A DNA stretch of 64,000 nucleotides from Candidatus Thiocaldithrix dubininis (GCA_029972135.1 CP124755.1:2477991-2541990); one strand, 5' to 3'; positions 7,658-17,396 are shown, counted from the first letter of the stretch. Notes: generated by a model not told the origin, from the sequence alone. Translations and numbers: made by a program.

Positions 7658-10600
7658 TTATGCAGTTTGCGCTGAACCGAGAATCGTAGCTAAGCGATTT
7701 TTAGCATACATGTAATACATCAAGGGAATCAGAATCAGCGTCAGTAAGGTTGAAACTAAAATCCCAAAGATTAACGAGACGGCTAAACCTCCAAAGATGG
7801 GGTCGTCAATAATGAAGAATGCGCCGACCATAGCGGCTAAGGCAGTTAAGGCAATCGGTTTAGCCCGTACCGCACTGGCATTAATCACCGCCGCTTTTAA
7901 ATCCATACCAGCGCGAATTTGCTCATTAATAAAATCCACCAATAAAATCGAGTTACGCACGATAATCCCCGCTAACGCGATCATGCCGATCATAGAGGTT
8001 GCGGTAAATTGCGCGTGCAATAAGGCGTGACCCGGCATAACGCCAATAATGGTTAAAGGAATCGGTGACATAATCACTAAAGGCACCATATACGAACGGA
8101 ACTGCGCGACAATCAGCAAGAAAATCATAATCATGCCGACTGCGTAAGCAATCCCCATATCGCGGAAGGTTTCATAGGTAATCTGCCATTCGCCGTCCCA
8201 TTTCATGCTATACAGGTAAGGGTCATCCGGTTGAGAAATATAATGTTGTTCCACCGGATTACCGTAAACACGCAATTCTTTCACTTTCGCTGAAATATCA
8301 AACATGCCGTATAGCGGGCTATCGGTTTTGCCTGCCATATCGCCGGTTACGTACACCACAGGCAATAAGTCTTTATGCTGTATGGAATGTTCGCGGGTGG
8401 TATCTAACACGCTGACCAATTCCGACATAGGTACTAATTGCCCGTTGATACTACGCACACGTAATGCTAATACCGACTCCATTTTGTCTTTTAAAGCTGG
8501 GGGGAATTCCATACGAATTGGCACAGCGTATTTAATGCCTTTACCGTGTAAGAACACCACGTCTTCGCCTTTTAACACCGTATTAATGGCGGAAGCAATC
8601 GCGTCTTGTGACACACCTAATAGCGCCGCTTTACTGCGATCCACTTGCACAACTAAGCGTTTTTGCGGCGCTTCGACACTGTCATCAATATCCACAATAT
8701 CCGGTGTATCTTCAAAAGCCTTGCGAATATCTTTAGCGACTTTAATTTGCCCGTTGTAATCCAAGCCGTAGACTTCCGCAACTAACGGCGACATCACGGG
8801 TGGGCCCGGCGGTACTTCGACTACTTTGACACTGCCATTATATTTTTTGGCAATTTCATCTAATTTAGGACGTACTGACAAAGCAATCTCATGGCTTTTG
8901 CGATCCCGATCATGCGCATCCAACAAGTTCACTTGAATATCACCCATATTTGCGCCTTCGCGTAGGTAATATTGGCGAACTAAACCATTAAAGTTAATCG
9001 GCGCGGCTGTACCGGCATAAATTTGGTAGTCGGTCACTTCCTCAACCGTGCCCAAATACGCCGACATTTCATTGAGAATACGCGAGGTTTGTTCTAACGA
9101 TGTACCTTCAGGCATATCCAACACGACTTGAAATTCGGCTTTATTATCAAACGGTAACATTTTCAGAACAACCAATTTGAAGACCGCCAACGATGCTGAT
9201 AACACAATCAATAAAGTAATGACCGCAAACAAGCCTATACGCCGCCGACCGCCTTTTTTATCGTCCAGAAACGGCGACATAATCTTGTTAAACATACCGT
9301 GCAATTTGCTGTTATCGTCATGATGATGCGTGAAATCCACCTTGGCTAACATTTTGCCCGTCATCCACGGCGTTACCACATACGCCACCGCCAAGGAAAT
9401 CAGCATGCCCATACTGGCATTAATCGGAATCGGCGACATATACGGGCCCATTAAACCCGAAACAAAAGCCATTGGTAATAACGCCGCAATAACAGTAAAG
9501 GTTGCCAAAATAGTCGGGCCACCCACTTCATCAACCGCTAGCGGAATCACTTGTAATAAGTTCTTTGCACCCTGTTGCATGTGTCGGTGAATATTTTCTA
9601 CCACCACAATCGCATCGTCGACCAGAATCCCAATAGAGAAGATTAGCGCGAATAATGAAACTCGATTCAGGGTGAAGCCATACGCCCACGATGCGAATAA
9701 GGTAATCGCTAAAGTAATCACCACGGCAGCGCCGACGATTAAGGCTTCCCGCCAACCCAACGCCGCCCAAATCAATAAAATAACCGCAATGGTTTCAATA
9801 ATCAGTTTGTGAATTAGCTTTTCGGATTTGGCTTGTGCCGTTTCACCATAGTTACGGGTAACCGTGACATTCACGCCTTCCGGTACAAACGTACCGCGTA
9901 ATTTCTCGAAGCGATCAATCACATTATTGGCAATATCCACCGCATTCGTGCCCGGTTGCTTTGCTACCGCTATCGTCACCGCTGGACTACTAATTCCTTG
10001 GCTTAAATTTTTATGACTCGCCGCTGCACCTGTACCAAAACTTACATAGGCATCGGGTGAATCGGGACCTCGTTTTACCTCTGCTACGTCTTTTAAGAAA
10101 ACAGGCTTGCCATTAAATACCCCAACCATTAATTCACCGACTTCATCCGCATCCATTAAGAATGTTCCGGCTTGTACTTGAATTTCTTGGTTATGATTGA
10201 CTAAGGAAGTGGCATCGCGGGCGGAATTGCTGGCTTGTAAGGCATTACGTAAATCCGCTAACGAAATGCCATGTCCAGCCAATTTTTCAGGGTCTAATAA
10301 TACGCGCACCACTTGTTGCGGGCCGCCAATCGTATAAATATCGCGTGAACCGGGTACGCGTTTTAATTCTGCTTCAACCGCATGTGCCACTTGATTTAAT
10401 TCATATGCGCCACGCTTAGGGTCTTCTGTCCATAAGGTCAGTGCGACAATCGGTACATCGTCAATGCCTTTCGGTTTAACCAAGGGCTGCCCGACCCCTA
10501 AGTTTTGCGGCAACCAGTCTTGGTTAGACGAAATCTTATTGTATAAACGCACTAACGCAGCGGTACGGTCTTCACCCACTTTATATTGCACGGTTAACAC

Positions 10601-10897
10601 CGACATACCCGGCATTGAGGTAGAATAAACGTGGTCTAAACCTTCAATTTCGGATAACACCTGTTCGGCGGGTGTACTCACCAAGCTTTCGACTTGCTCG
10701 GCACTCGCTCCCGGAAAAGGCACAAATACATTGGCAAACGTCACATTGATTTGCGGGTCTTCTTCGCGTGGAGTGACCATTACCGCAAATAAGCCTAGCA
10801 GTAGCCCGACTAAGGCTAATAGTGGAGTAATTTCAGTTGTGAGAAACTGCTTCGCAATCCGCCCCGAAATCCCCATTTTGGATTCGGTATTACTCAT
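7658..10897 (-). CDS. RND efflux transporter permease
   Basis: 1079 residues, the usual length of an inner-membrane RND pump. It has an N-terminal membrane segment (~22-42), the large periplasmic porter loops, and the TM4 motif GILVDDAIVVVENI, whose paired aspartates carry the proton relay. A second membrane bundle follows in the C-terminal half. It exports a substrate from periplasm or membrane using proton motive force. The start overlaps the end of the upstream adaptor gene by 8 bp, so the two form an operon. No outer-membrane channel gene is present, so a TolC-like partner is probably encoded elsewhere. Sequence features do not show whether the substrate is a drug or a metal. Confidence 0.92.
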   Translation of the reverse strand: MSNTESKMGISGRIAKQFLTTEITPLLALVGLLLGLFAVMVTPREEDPQINVTFANVFVPFPGASAEQVESLVSTPAEQVLSEIEGLDHVYSTSMPGMSVLTVQYKVGEDRTAALVRLYNKISSNQDWLPQNLGVGQPLVKPKGIDDVPIVALTLWTEDPKRGAYELNQVAHAVEAELKRVPGSRDIYTIGGPQQVVRVLLDPEKLAGHGISLADLRNALQASNSARDATSLVNHNQEIQVQAGTFLMDADEVGELMVGVFNGKPVFLKDVAEVKRGPDSPDAYVSFGTGAAASHKNLSQGISSPAVTIAVAKQPGTNAVDIANNVIDRFEKLRGTFVPEGVNVTVTRNYGETAQAKSEKLIHKLIIETIAVILLIWAALGWREALIVGAAVVITLAITLFASWAYGFTLNRVSLFALIFSIGILVDDAIVVVENIHRHMQQGAKNLLQVIPLAVDEVGGPTILATFTVIAALLPMAFVSGLMGPYMSPIPINASMGMLISLAVAYVVTPWMTGKMLAKVDFTHHHDDNSKLHGMFNKIMSPFLDDKKGGRRRIGLFAVITLLIVLSASLAVFKLVVLKMLPFDNKAEFQVVLDMPEGTSLEQTSRILNEMSAYLGTVEEVTDYQIYAGTAAPINFNGLVRQYYLREGANMGDIQVNLLDAHDRDRKSHEIALSVRPKLDEIAKKYNGSVKVVEVPPGPPVMSPLVAEVYGLDYNGQIKVAKDIRKAFEDTPDIVDIDDSVEAPQKRLVVQVDRSKAALLGVSQDAIASAINTVLKGEDVVFLHGKGIKYAVPIRMEFPPALKDKMESVLALRVRSINGQLVPMSELVSVLDTTREHSIQHKDLLPVVYVTGDMAGKTDSPLYGMFDISAKVKELRVYGNPVEQHYISQPDDPYLYSMKWDGEWQITYETFRDMGIAYAVGMIMIFLLIVAQFRSYMVPLVIMSPIPLTIIGVMPGHALLHAQFTATSMIGMIALAGIIVRNSILLVDFINEQIRAGMDLKAAVINASAVRAKPIALTALAAMVGAFFIIDDPIFGGLAVSLIFGILVSTLLTLILIPLMYYMYAKNRLATILGSAQTA

Positions 10898-12011
10898 GCG
10901 GTTTACCCTCAGTGCTTGGCGTGCTTTGCTTTAAATAAATGGCTGCTTGTACCGGATCTAAGGCAATGGTTTCACCCGCATCTAAGCCCGCTAAGACCAT
11001 TACATCTTTGTCATTTAACTTACGACCTAAGCGAATCTGGCGTAAAGCAGGCTGCCCTTTATCATCCAATACATACACCCCCATCACTTCACTGCGTATG
11101 GCAATAGCAGACTCCGGAACAGCAATCACATCCGCTTGTGTGCCTGTAATAAACGCCGTTTTAACAAACATGCCGGGAAATAAATTTTTCACGCCTTCGT
11201 CTAAACCGACCCAAACTTTAAACGCATTCGTTGTAGGGTCTGCATAAGGGAAGAAAGTTAAATCTTTAACAGGTAAGGATTTGCTAGTGCCATCCTGAAA
11301 CACAAAGGCTTTTTGTTCTTTACGCACGGCATTAATCATACGTTGCGGCACTTCCACCACGACCCGCAATTGATCCAGTGAAATTCCGCTCATGATCGGT
11401 GTGCCCGGATTAACCGCTTCGCCTAATTGCACAAAGCGTTTAGTCACGATACCTGCATAAGGTGCAATCAAAGTGGTATAACCTAATTGCTCACCCGCTT
11501 GGGTGGCTTGCGCACTGGCGGCGACGGTACGCGCTTCAGCAGCCCGCACCTGCGCTTGCGCGGCTTTTAAACCCGCCTCGGCATTATCATAATCGGCGCG
11601 TGGCACTAAACGGCGGGCGTAAATATCGCTAATGCGTTTATACGCGGCTTCGGCTTCGGCTAAACGCGCTTTAGCTTCCGCATAACTGGCAGCGGCTTCT
11701 GCTTGTCCCGCTCTGGCTTGTTGCACGCCCGCTTGTTGATTTTTTGACTTAATACGTGCGATGACGCTGCCTTTTTCTACATAGTCATCCACGTCGTAAT
11801 ACAATTTTTCTATAGTACCGCTGGTCTGAGCGGATAAAGTACTTTGATTGACCGCTTCCACATGACCGTCTAAATAATAGAAGTCGGGAGCATTACTGAC
11901 TTGTACTTTCATACTGGGCAAAGCTGCATTAACTGCCGAATTTTCAGCAGCATAACTCGCCGTACCCCACAAAAATCCGACGATTAGCACCCACGGAGTG
12001 ATTGGTTTCAT
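10890..12011 (-). CDS. RND efflux periplasmic adaptor (membrane fusion protein)
   Basis: 373 residues from the ATG at 12011, chosen because it gives a clean signal peptide ending near SYAAEN and has AGGT nine bases upstream; a longer in-frame start at 12068 adds 19 residues that look non-coding. The protein has a lipoyl/biotinyl-like half (IEKLYYDVDDYVEKGSVI), a long Ala/Glu-rich hairpin (~100-180), the second lipoyl half (YTTLIAPYAGIVTKRF) and beta-barrel domains. It links the RND pump to an outer-membrane channel. Confidence 0.9.
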   Translation of the reverse strand: MKPITPWVLIVGFLWGTASYAAENSAVNAALPSMKVQVSNAPDFYYLDGHVEAVNQSTLSAQTSGTIEKLYYDVDDYVEKGSVIARIKSKNQQAGVQQARAGQAEAAASYAEAKARLAEAEAAYKRISDIYARRLVPRADYDNAEAGLKAAQAQVRAAEARTVAASAQATQAGEQLGYTTLIAPYAGIVTKRFVQLGEAVNPGTPIMSGISLDQLRVVVEVPQRMINAVRKEQKAFVFQDGTSKSLPVKDLTFFPYADPTTNAFKVWVGLDEGVKNLFPGMFVKTAFITGTQADVIAVPESAIAIRSEVMGVYVLDDKGQPALRQIRLGRKLNDKDVMVLAGLDAGETIALDPVQAAIYLKQSTPSTEGKPHE

Positions 12012-12114
12012 GGCATACTTACCTAAAAGCAATTTAAGATGAATTGATCCTAGCGGGATTATTAGCATTCTCTAATATAGAGTCTACACATAACACAATA
12101 AGGTGACAAGCCAA

Positions 12115-12726
12115 ATGAAACCAGCACGTTATCTGCCATTCATTGTACTCAGTGGCTTATTAATAATGTCTACTACTCAAGCAGAAATGTATAAATGGAC
12201 GGATAAAAATGGGGAAATCCATTATACACAAACCCCACCACCGGCTGATATTAAAGGCAAAAGTATGGATAATGACGTTAAATTATCTACCGGAAAATTG
12301 GGTAATGTCATTCCCAGTGCCAGCACGTCTAACACGAAAAAAGAAACACCAGAAGAAGCTGGCAAGCGCAGCACAGAACAACATAAAGCGTTTTGTGATG
12401 ATCAAAAACGCATTATTGAAGATTTAACGGCAAAATCTTTGATTAAGTGGAAGGATAACCCCAATGATAAAGAGGGATATTTCTTAACAGCCGAACAAAA
12501 AGCACAAAAAAAACAAGAAGTGCAAAAAAATATCGACCAGATGTGCAGCGCTGCTATGTTTGAACAAGTACAACAAGCTGAAGCACGCGCTAAAAACAGT
12601 CAAACCGCAAGCGAAGTAGCCGCGCAAGCCAATTCAAGTGGCGGTAGTTCAAGCGGTGGCAAAACTGGCGCAACTGCCCCCCACTCGATGCCACCGGCTA
12701 ATAGTAACGGTACTATAAGCCGTTAG
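12115..12726 (+). CDS. DUF4124 domain secreted protein
   Basis: The ATG at 12115 is chosen because AAGGTGA lies eight bases upstream; a GTG at 12103 falls inside that site. 203 residues: a signal peptide ending near TTQAEM, then the short DUF4124 motif (MYKWTDKNGEIHYTQTPP), then a charged, Lys/Glu-rich helical region and a Ser/Gly-rich tail. The family is widespread in gammaproteobacteria and has no established function. It is divergent from the efflux operon and stands alone. Confidence 0.8.
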   Translation: MKPARYLPFIVLSGLLIMSTTQAEMYKWTDKNGEIHYTQTPPPADIKGKSMDNDVKLSTGKLGNVIPSASTSNTKKETPEEAGKRSTEQHKAFCDDQKRIIEDLTAKSLIKWKDNPNDKEGYFLTAEQKAQKKQEVQKNIDQMCSAAMFEQVQQAEARAKNSQTASEVAAQANSSGGSSSGGKTGATAPHSMPPANSNGTISR

Positions 12727-12748
12727 TTCAAACCGTATAAGGCTATGC

Positions 12749-12777
12749 TTGGCAAATAGCATAGCCTGTGGTTGAAT
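12749..12777 (+). promoter_or_regulatory. hisC promoter, near copy of the aroA promoter
   Basis: TTGGCA, a 17-bp spacer and TTGAAT preceded by TG-N (extended -10). The same arrangement, with flanking identity, precedes aroA at 17368. Expected transcription start is near 12784, leaving a leader of ~23 bases before the hisC ATG. Confidence 0.6.
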
Positions 12778-12806
12778 GCTTGCCTGTTTATTTCAGGCGC
12801 GAAGCT

Positions 12807-13937
12807 ATGCAACAACCTATTGATTACCGCACGCTTGCCGTCAAAGGTGTGCAAGCGTTGCAACCTTATCAGCCCGGCAAACCGATTGAAGAATTAGAAC
12901 GCGAGCTGGGGATTCACAATATTTTAAAACTGGCCTCTAATGAAAATCCTTTGGGGGCAAGTCCTAAAGCTAAAGCCAGTTTAGCCAAAGTTGCCGAAAC
13001 CTTAGAATTATATCCCGATGGCAGCGGCTACCAACTGAAAGCGGCTATTGCGGAAAAATTCCAGCTTAAGCCTGAACAAATCACGCTGGGCAATGGCTCA
13101 AATGATTTACTTGAAATCGTGGCACATGCCTTTTTAGATGAGCATAGCGGCGCGGTTATGTCGGAACATGCATTTGCGATTTATGCGATTGCCTCGCAAG
13201 CCGTGGGTGCTGAATTACAAATAGCCAAAGCCAATCCACCCGAGCATTACAGCATGCCATATGGGCATAATCTGGTGAATATGGCCTCAAAAATCAGCGA
13301 TAAAACCCGCGTGGTGTTTATTGCGAACCCGAATAATCCAACCGGAACGTGGTTAAATAAAGCGGAATTGCGGCGCTTCTTAGAACGTGTACCCGCTGAT
13401 GTGATCGTATTAATCGACGAGGCTTATACCGAATATGTCAGCGATGCAGATTTTCCGAATGCCTTGCAATGGTTAGATGAATTTCCCAATTTAATCGTCA
13501 CGCGTACCTTCTCGAAAATTTACGGCTTGGCAGGCTTACGCGTCGGTTATGCCGCTTGTAGCCCACAAATTGCTGATATCTTGAATCGTGTACGCCAGCC
13601 ATTCAATGTGAATTCAATGGCGTTAGCGGCCGCACAAGCTGCGTTAGACGATGATGAATTCTTGCAACAAAGCGTAGCCACCAATCAAGCAGGCTTGCAG
13701 CAATGGTTTACCGCCTGTGCTGAACACAGTTGGGAGTACATCCCCACTGTGGGCAACTTTATAACCATTAACACTAAGCGCGAAGCCTTACCCTTGTATC
13801 ACGCCTTATTGCGTGAAGGCGTGATTGTGCGCCCGATTGCGGGTTACGGTATGCCGCAGCATTTGCGTATTACGATTGGCACTGAAGCGCAAAATACGCG
13901 CTGTATTGCCGCGCTCCAAAAGGTATTAGCTGCGTGA
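12807..13937 (+). CDS. hisC: Histidinol-phosphate aminotransferase
   Basis: 376 residues of a fold-type I PLP aminotransferase: SNENPLGASPK near the N-terminus, ANPNNPTGTW at the middle, DEAYTEY, and the PLP-lysine region FSKIYGLAGLRVGY. It converts imidazole-acetol phosphate to histidinol phosphate and, in gene neighbourhoods with tyrA/aroA, often also serves aromatic transamination. I placed the start at 12807 (MQQPIDYR) because the upstream in-frame GTG at 12768 lies within the promoter element. It overlaps tyrA by four bases. Confidence 0.95.
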   Translation: MQQPIDYRTLAVKGVQALQPYQPGKPIEELERELGIHNILKLASNENPLGASPKAKASLAKVAETLELYPDGSGYQLKAAIAEKFQLKPEQITLGNGSNDLLEIVAHAFLDEHSGAVMSEHAFAIYAIASQAVGAELQIAKANPPEHYSMPYGHNLVNMASKISDKTRVVFIANPNNPTGTWLNKAELRRFLERVPADVIVLIDEAYTEYVSDADFPNALQWLDEFPNLIVTRTFSKIYGLAGLRVGYAACSPQIADILNRVRQPFNVNSMALAAAQAALDDDEFLQQSVATNQAGLQQWFTACAEHSWEYIPTVGNFITINTKREALPLYHALLREGVIVRPIAGYGMPQHLRITIGTEAQNTRCIAALQKVLAA

Positions 13938-14824
13938 TTAAAAAGTTAGTCATTTTTGGCGTGGGTTTAATCGGCGGTTCGCTCGCCTTGGCACTTAAAC
14001 AAGCCAACTACTGCCAAAATATTGTCGGTTGCGGGCGTAATGCGGAAAACTTACAGAAAGCGGTCGACTTAGGCGTGATTGATCGCTACACGCTTGACCC
14101 ACAAATTGCTGTACAAGGCGCGGATATGGTATTGCTAGCCGTACCAATGGGCGCGATGCAAGCCTTACTCGAAAGCATTAAACCCGCCTTACCTGCCGAA
14201 GCGGTATTAACCGATGCAGGCAGCACTAAAGGCAGTATCGTGGCAGAAGTTGAACAGATTTTCGGTCAAGAGTACCGTCGTTTTGTTCCCGGTCATCCGA
14301 TTGCCGGGCGCGAAAAATCTGGGGTTGAAGCCGCAATTGCCGATTTATACGTGAATAAACGGGTGATTCTCACGCCCTTAGCACAAACCGATGCGGATGC
14401 CATCGCCAAGGTTGAAGCCATGTGGCAAGCCACGGGCGCGGTCTTGGAAAGCATGCCTTACGACTTACATGATCAAGTGTTAGCCGCGACCAGTCACTTA
14501 CCGCATATTCTGGCTTTTTCGCTGGTGGATACGCTGTTAAACATGCCGATGCGCGAGGATATTTTCCGCTATGCGGCTGGGGGTTTCCGCGACTTTACCC
14601 GTATTGCCTCCAGTGATCCGGTGATGTGGCGCGACATTTGTTTAAGCAACAAAGATGCATTGTTGGCGGTGATTGCCCAGTTACAACACAATCTAGGCGA
14701 TTTTGCCGCGATGATTGAACAACAAGACGGGCAAGGCTTACATACGCGCATGAGTCGCGCTAAACAAGCCCGTGATAATTACATTGCCTATTTAGAAAAC
14801 GCGAAAACGCCCAACCAACCTTAA
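13934..14824 (+). CDS. tyrA: Prephenate dehydrogenase
   Basis: 296 residues, GTG start overlapping the hisC stop (GTGA), implying coupling. The N-terminal Rossmann motif GVGLIGGSLA binds NAD(P), followed by PGHPIAGREKSG and the helical dimerisation domain with ATSHLPH. It oxidatively decarboxylates prephenate to hydroxyphenylpyruvate in tyrosine synthesis. No chorismate mutase or ACT domain is fused. In many relatives aroA follows directly; here three other genes intervene. Confidence 0.94.
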   Translation: MIKKLVIFGVGLIGGSLALALKQANYCQNIVGCGRNAENLQKAVDLGVIDRYTLDPQIAVQGADMVLLAVPMGAMQALLESIKPALPAEAVLTDAGSTKGSIVAEVEQIFGQEYRRFVPGHPIAGREKSGVEAAIADLYVNKRVILTPLAQTDADAIAKVEAMWQATGAVLESMPYDLHDQVLAATSHLPHILAFSLVDTLLNMPMREDIFRYAAGGFRDFTRIASSDPVMWRDICLSNKDALLAVIAQLQHNLGDFAAMIEQQDGQGLHTRMSRAKQARDNYIAYLENAKTPNQP

Positions 14825-14837
14825 GCGAGAATCTGTT

Positions 14838-15698
14838 ATGCGCCAGCCGTCGTTAGCTTTATTGACCTTAAGTTTACTAACGGCTGCTTGGCTCAGTGCT
14901 TGTAGCATTGCTCCCAGCAATACGCCCCATACTGGCTACCCTAGCGGTTTAGCCAGCGCATTACCCCATACTGATGGTTATGGCTTACTCGCCAAACCCG
15001 CCCCCTTAGCCGAAGCCACCCGCAAGCAAGCCTATGCACAAGCCAAACAAGCCTGTGATGTGGGTTGCGTCACCCCCGCAGGCAAATTATTAGGCACAGC
15101 CGATCATGTTCCGGCTTACTCCAACTGCCAATCAACCTGCGCCCGCTCCGAATTTTCCTTTATGGATTTACGCAACAAAACCATTAGCCTGCACCGCAAA
15201 CCGCCCGCTGATAAACAGCAACATTATGTGGGGCTAAGCTATCAATGCGTGGAATATGCACGGCGTTGGTGGATGACCAATTTAGGCATTACCTTTGGCG
15301 ATGTGGACAGTGCACATGAGATTTTGTATTTAACTGAAGGCGAAGCTATTTACAGCAACGCAAAATTTCCACTGGCGCGCTCGCTGAATGGCACAGCCAA
15401 ACGCCCACCCAAACGCGGCGATTTACTGATTTATTACCCCAATCCCAATGACCCCAAATGGCGACACGGGCACGTTGCTGTGATTGTCGGCGTGGATTTA
15501 GCGCACGGCTGGGTGGATGTCGCCGAACAAAATTACAATAATCTGCCGTGGGCAAAACCCAATCAGTACGCCCGCCAATTACGCCTGTTTAACGTCGGCG
15601 GACGCTACCATATCGAAGATGTTGCCAGCGATAAAATCCAAAATCCAATGGGTGGGTTGATTTCGGGGTGGATTTATCCGGCAGTGCCTGTGAAATAG
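14838..15698 (+). CDS. CHAP-domain lipoprotein (amidase/peptidase-like)
   Basis: 286 residues with a lipoprotein signal (lipobox LSAC, Cys ~22). The CHAP domain in the second half shows the nucleophile region YQCVEYARRWW, close to the motif of glutathionylspermidine amidases, then GDLLIYY and the catalytic-His region RHGHVAVIVG, then VAEQNYNN. Expected to hydrolyse an amide bond in the envelope, either peptidoglycan or a glutathionylspermidine-type amide; which one cannot be told. It starts 13 bp after tyrA, so is probably co-transcribed, though it is not part of aromatic biosynthesis. Confidence 0.82.
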   Translation: MRQPSLALLTLSLLTAAWLSACSIAPSNTPHTGYPSGLASALPHTDGYGLLAKPAPLAEATRKQAYAQAKQACDVGCVTPAGKLLGTADHVPAYSNCQSTCARSEFSFMDLRNKTISLHRKPPADKQQHYVGLSYQCVEYARRWWMTNLGITFGDVDSAHEILYLTEGEAIYSNAKFPLARSLNGTAKRPPKRGDLLIYYPNPNDPKWRHGHVAVIVGVDLAHGWVDVAEQNYNNLPWAKPNQYARQLRLFNVGGRYHIEDVASDKIQNPMGGLISGWIYPAVPVK

Positions 15699-15754
15699 TG
15701 GTGGTATCACATAAACTCAGGCACATTGGATTAGGATTGTAAGGATATAACGCC

Positions 15755-16843
15755 ATGCTGAAACAACTGAACATTCGTAACTTCACTGTTTTCAAACAAG
15801 CCAACTTCGAGTTTGCTTCTGGTTTAAACGTCATCGTAGGTGAAAACGGCACAGGCAAATCGCATGTACTGAAGCTGGCGTATGCCGTGATTGCAGAAAG
15901 TGAAAGTCAAGGCAGACCCAAAGAACCTCGTAAGATAACAAAAAAATTGTTGGGAAATATCTACGCAGACAAGTTGCTAAATGTCTTTCGTGCAAATAAG
16001 TTAGAGCAGTTTGTGCGACGCAATTCATGGTATGAATCGCAGAAACATAATGTAAACGAGTGGGTCACTAACCAACATTTACATATTTCTTTTTTGTTTA
16101 CAGACTCAGTATTAGATTTTGCATTCAATTATCAAATGATGTTTGCTGCTCCATTGCAACCAACCGAATTCAATTTTAGTCATTTACCACAGAATTGGAT
16201 AAAGGATAAGGCAGTTTTTATGCCGACACGGGAACTAATGACTATCTACCCTGGTTTTCCATCACTTTACGAAACTCGTTACCTACAATTTGAAGAAATT
16301 TATTATGATACCTGTCTGTTATTAGGTGAGCCTTTGCTTAAAAAGCCGATGACAGACTTGCTATCAATACTAGAAGAAGTAATGGGTGGTAAGGTGGAAC
16401 TGGATAGAGATCGCTTTTATCTGGTGACCCCTGAACAGGGCAAGATAGAAATGCCAATGGTGGCAGAAGGTATTCGCAAATTGGCGATGTTGGCACAACT
16501 GATTGCTGTCGGGGCATTGCAAAAACATGGTTATTTATTTTGGGATGAACCAGAAGCCAATTTAAATCCGCGTCTGATCAAAGTGGTAGCGCGTGTCATT
16601 TTGCAATTGGCAAAAGCAGGGATTCAGGTCTTCATCGCCACTCATTCGCTGTTTCTGCTTCGTGAATTGGAAGTATTGCAAGCTGTCGAGAAAAAACCTG
16701 TGCCTCAACGTTATTTTGCGCTAAAACAAACCGCTGATGGTGTTGAAGTAGAACAGGGGAATGCGATTGACGACCTGCAAACGTTGGTGTTGTTGGACGA
16801 AGAATTGCAACAATCTGACCGCTACATGGCATTGGAGCAATAA
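15755..16843 (+). CDS. AAA family ATPase (ABC/OLD-like), part of a two-gene module
   Basis: 362 residues. SMC/RecF-like N-terminus (LKQLNIRNFTVF), Walker A GENGTGKS at ~29-36, a signature-like EGIRKLAML at ~238-246, Walker B WDEPEANL at ~263-270 and the switch ATHS at ~295-298. This is the AAA_15/AAA_21 type found in OLD nucleases and several phage-defence ATPases. There is no fused TOPRIM or nuclease domain. The stop is directly followed by the ATG of the next gene (TAAATG), so the two are a translational unit. The role, plausibly DNA damage or phage sensing, is inferred from the family. Confidence 0.85.
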   Translation: MLKQLNIRNFTVFKQANFEFASGLNVIVGENGTGKSHVLKLAYAVIAESESQGRPKEPRKITKKLLGNIYADKLLNVFRANKLEQFVRRNSWYESQKHNVNEWVTNQHLHISFLFTDSVLDFAFNYQMMFAAPLQPTEFNFSHLPQNWIKDKAVFMPTRELMTIYPGFPSLYETRYLQFEEIYYDTCLLLGEPLLKKPMTDLLSILEEVMGGKVELDRDRFYLVTPEQGKIEMPMVAEGIRKLAMLAQLIAVGALQKHGYLFWDEPEANLNPRLIKVVARVILQLAKAGIQVFIATHSLFLLRELEVLQAVEKKPVPQRYFALKQTADGVEVEQGNAIDDLQTLVLLDEELQQSDRYMALEQ

Positions 16844-17365
16844 ATGCCGCAAGTGATTATCGAAGGGCAGTTGCAGTTCACTTTTCCTGACAACACCATT
16901 GCCACGAAATACGATGAATGGAGTTTTTACCGTCAGCGTTTCAACAGTGCTTTTGGAGGCACAAAAGCAGTTGATATTCTGCATGTGGATGCTGAAAAAA
17001 CAGTTTGGTTGATTGAGGTGAAAGATTACCGCTCCGACCGCCGTACCAAACCATCGGATTTGGGCGAGGAAATCGCCTTGAAAGTGCGGGATACTTTAGT
17101 CGGTTTGGTGGCTGCACGCTTTCAATCCAGTGACCGTAGCGAACAACAAGCGGCTAAAAAAGTATTGCAAGCTAAACAATTGAAAATTGTGCTGCATTTG
17201 GAACAACCCCGTAAACCTAGTCGCTTGTTTCCACAAGTAGTCGACCCAGCTAATTTGCAAATCCGTTTAAAGACCTTGCTGAAAACCGTTGATGTCCATC
17301 CTGTTATTGTTGATCAACACACCTTAAATACTACAATGAATTGGACGGTAGGAAACATTTCATAA
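16844..17365 (+). CDS. PD-(D/E)XK-like protein paired with the AAA ATPase
   Basis: 173 residues. I do not recognise a named family. The central segment has D44 in a KAVDILHV strand followed by WLIEVKDYR, giving E58-x-K60; this spacing is typical of the PD-(D/E)XK nuclease core. It begins immediately after the ATPase stop and ends two bases before the aroA promoter. An ATPase and a small nuclease-like protein encoded together suggest an effector pair, but nuclease activity is inferred from three residues and fold pattern only. Confidence 0.65.
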   Translation: MPQVIIEGQLQFTFPDNTIATKYDEWSFYRQRFNSAFGGTKAVDILHVDAEKTVWLIEVKDYRSDRRTKPSDLGEEIALKVRDTLVGLVAARFQSSDRSEQQAAKKVLQAKQLKIVLHLEQPRKPSRLFPQVVDPANLQIRLKTLLKTVDVHPVIVDQHTLNTTMNWTVGNIS

Positions 17366-17367
17366 GG

Positions 17368-17396
17368 TTGGCAAACCCCGCGGGCTGTGATTGAAT
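17368..17396 (+). promoter_or_regulatory. aroA promoter, near copy of the hisC promoter
   Basis: TTGGCA, a 17-bp spacer and TGA-TTGAAT (extended -10), beginning two bases after the stop of the upstream gene. About 33 of 46 positions match the hisC element, including bases downstream of the -10. Confidence 0.6.

Noticed and set aside
12768-12806. Longer hisC start at the upstream GTG
   Set aside because: The GTG lies within the promoter-like element before the -10; the shorter start matches the family N-terminus.
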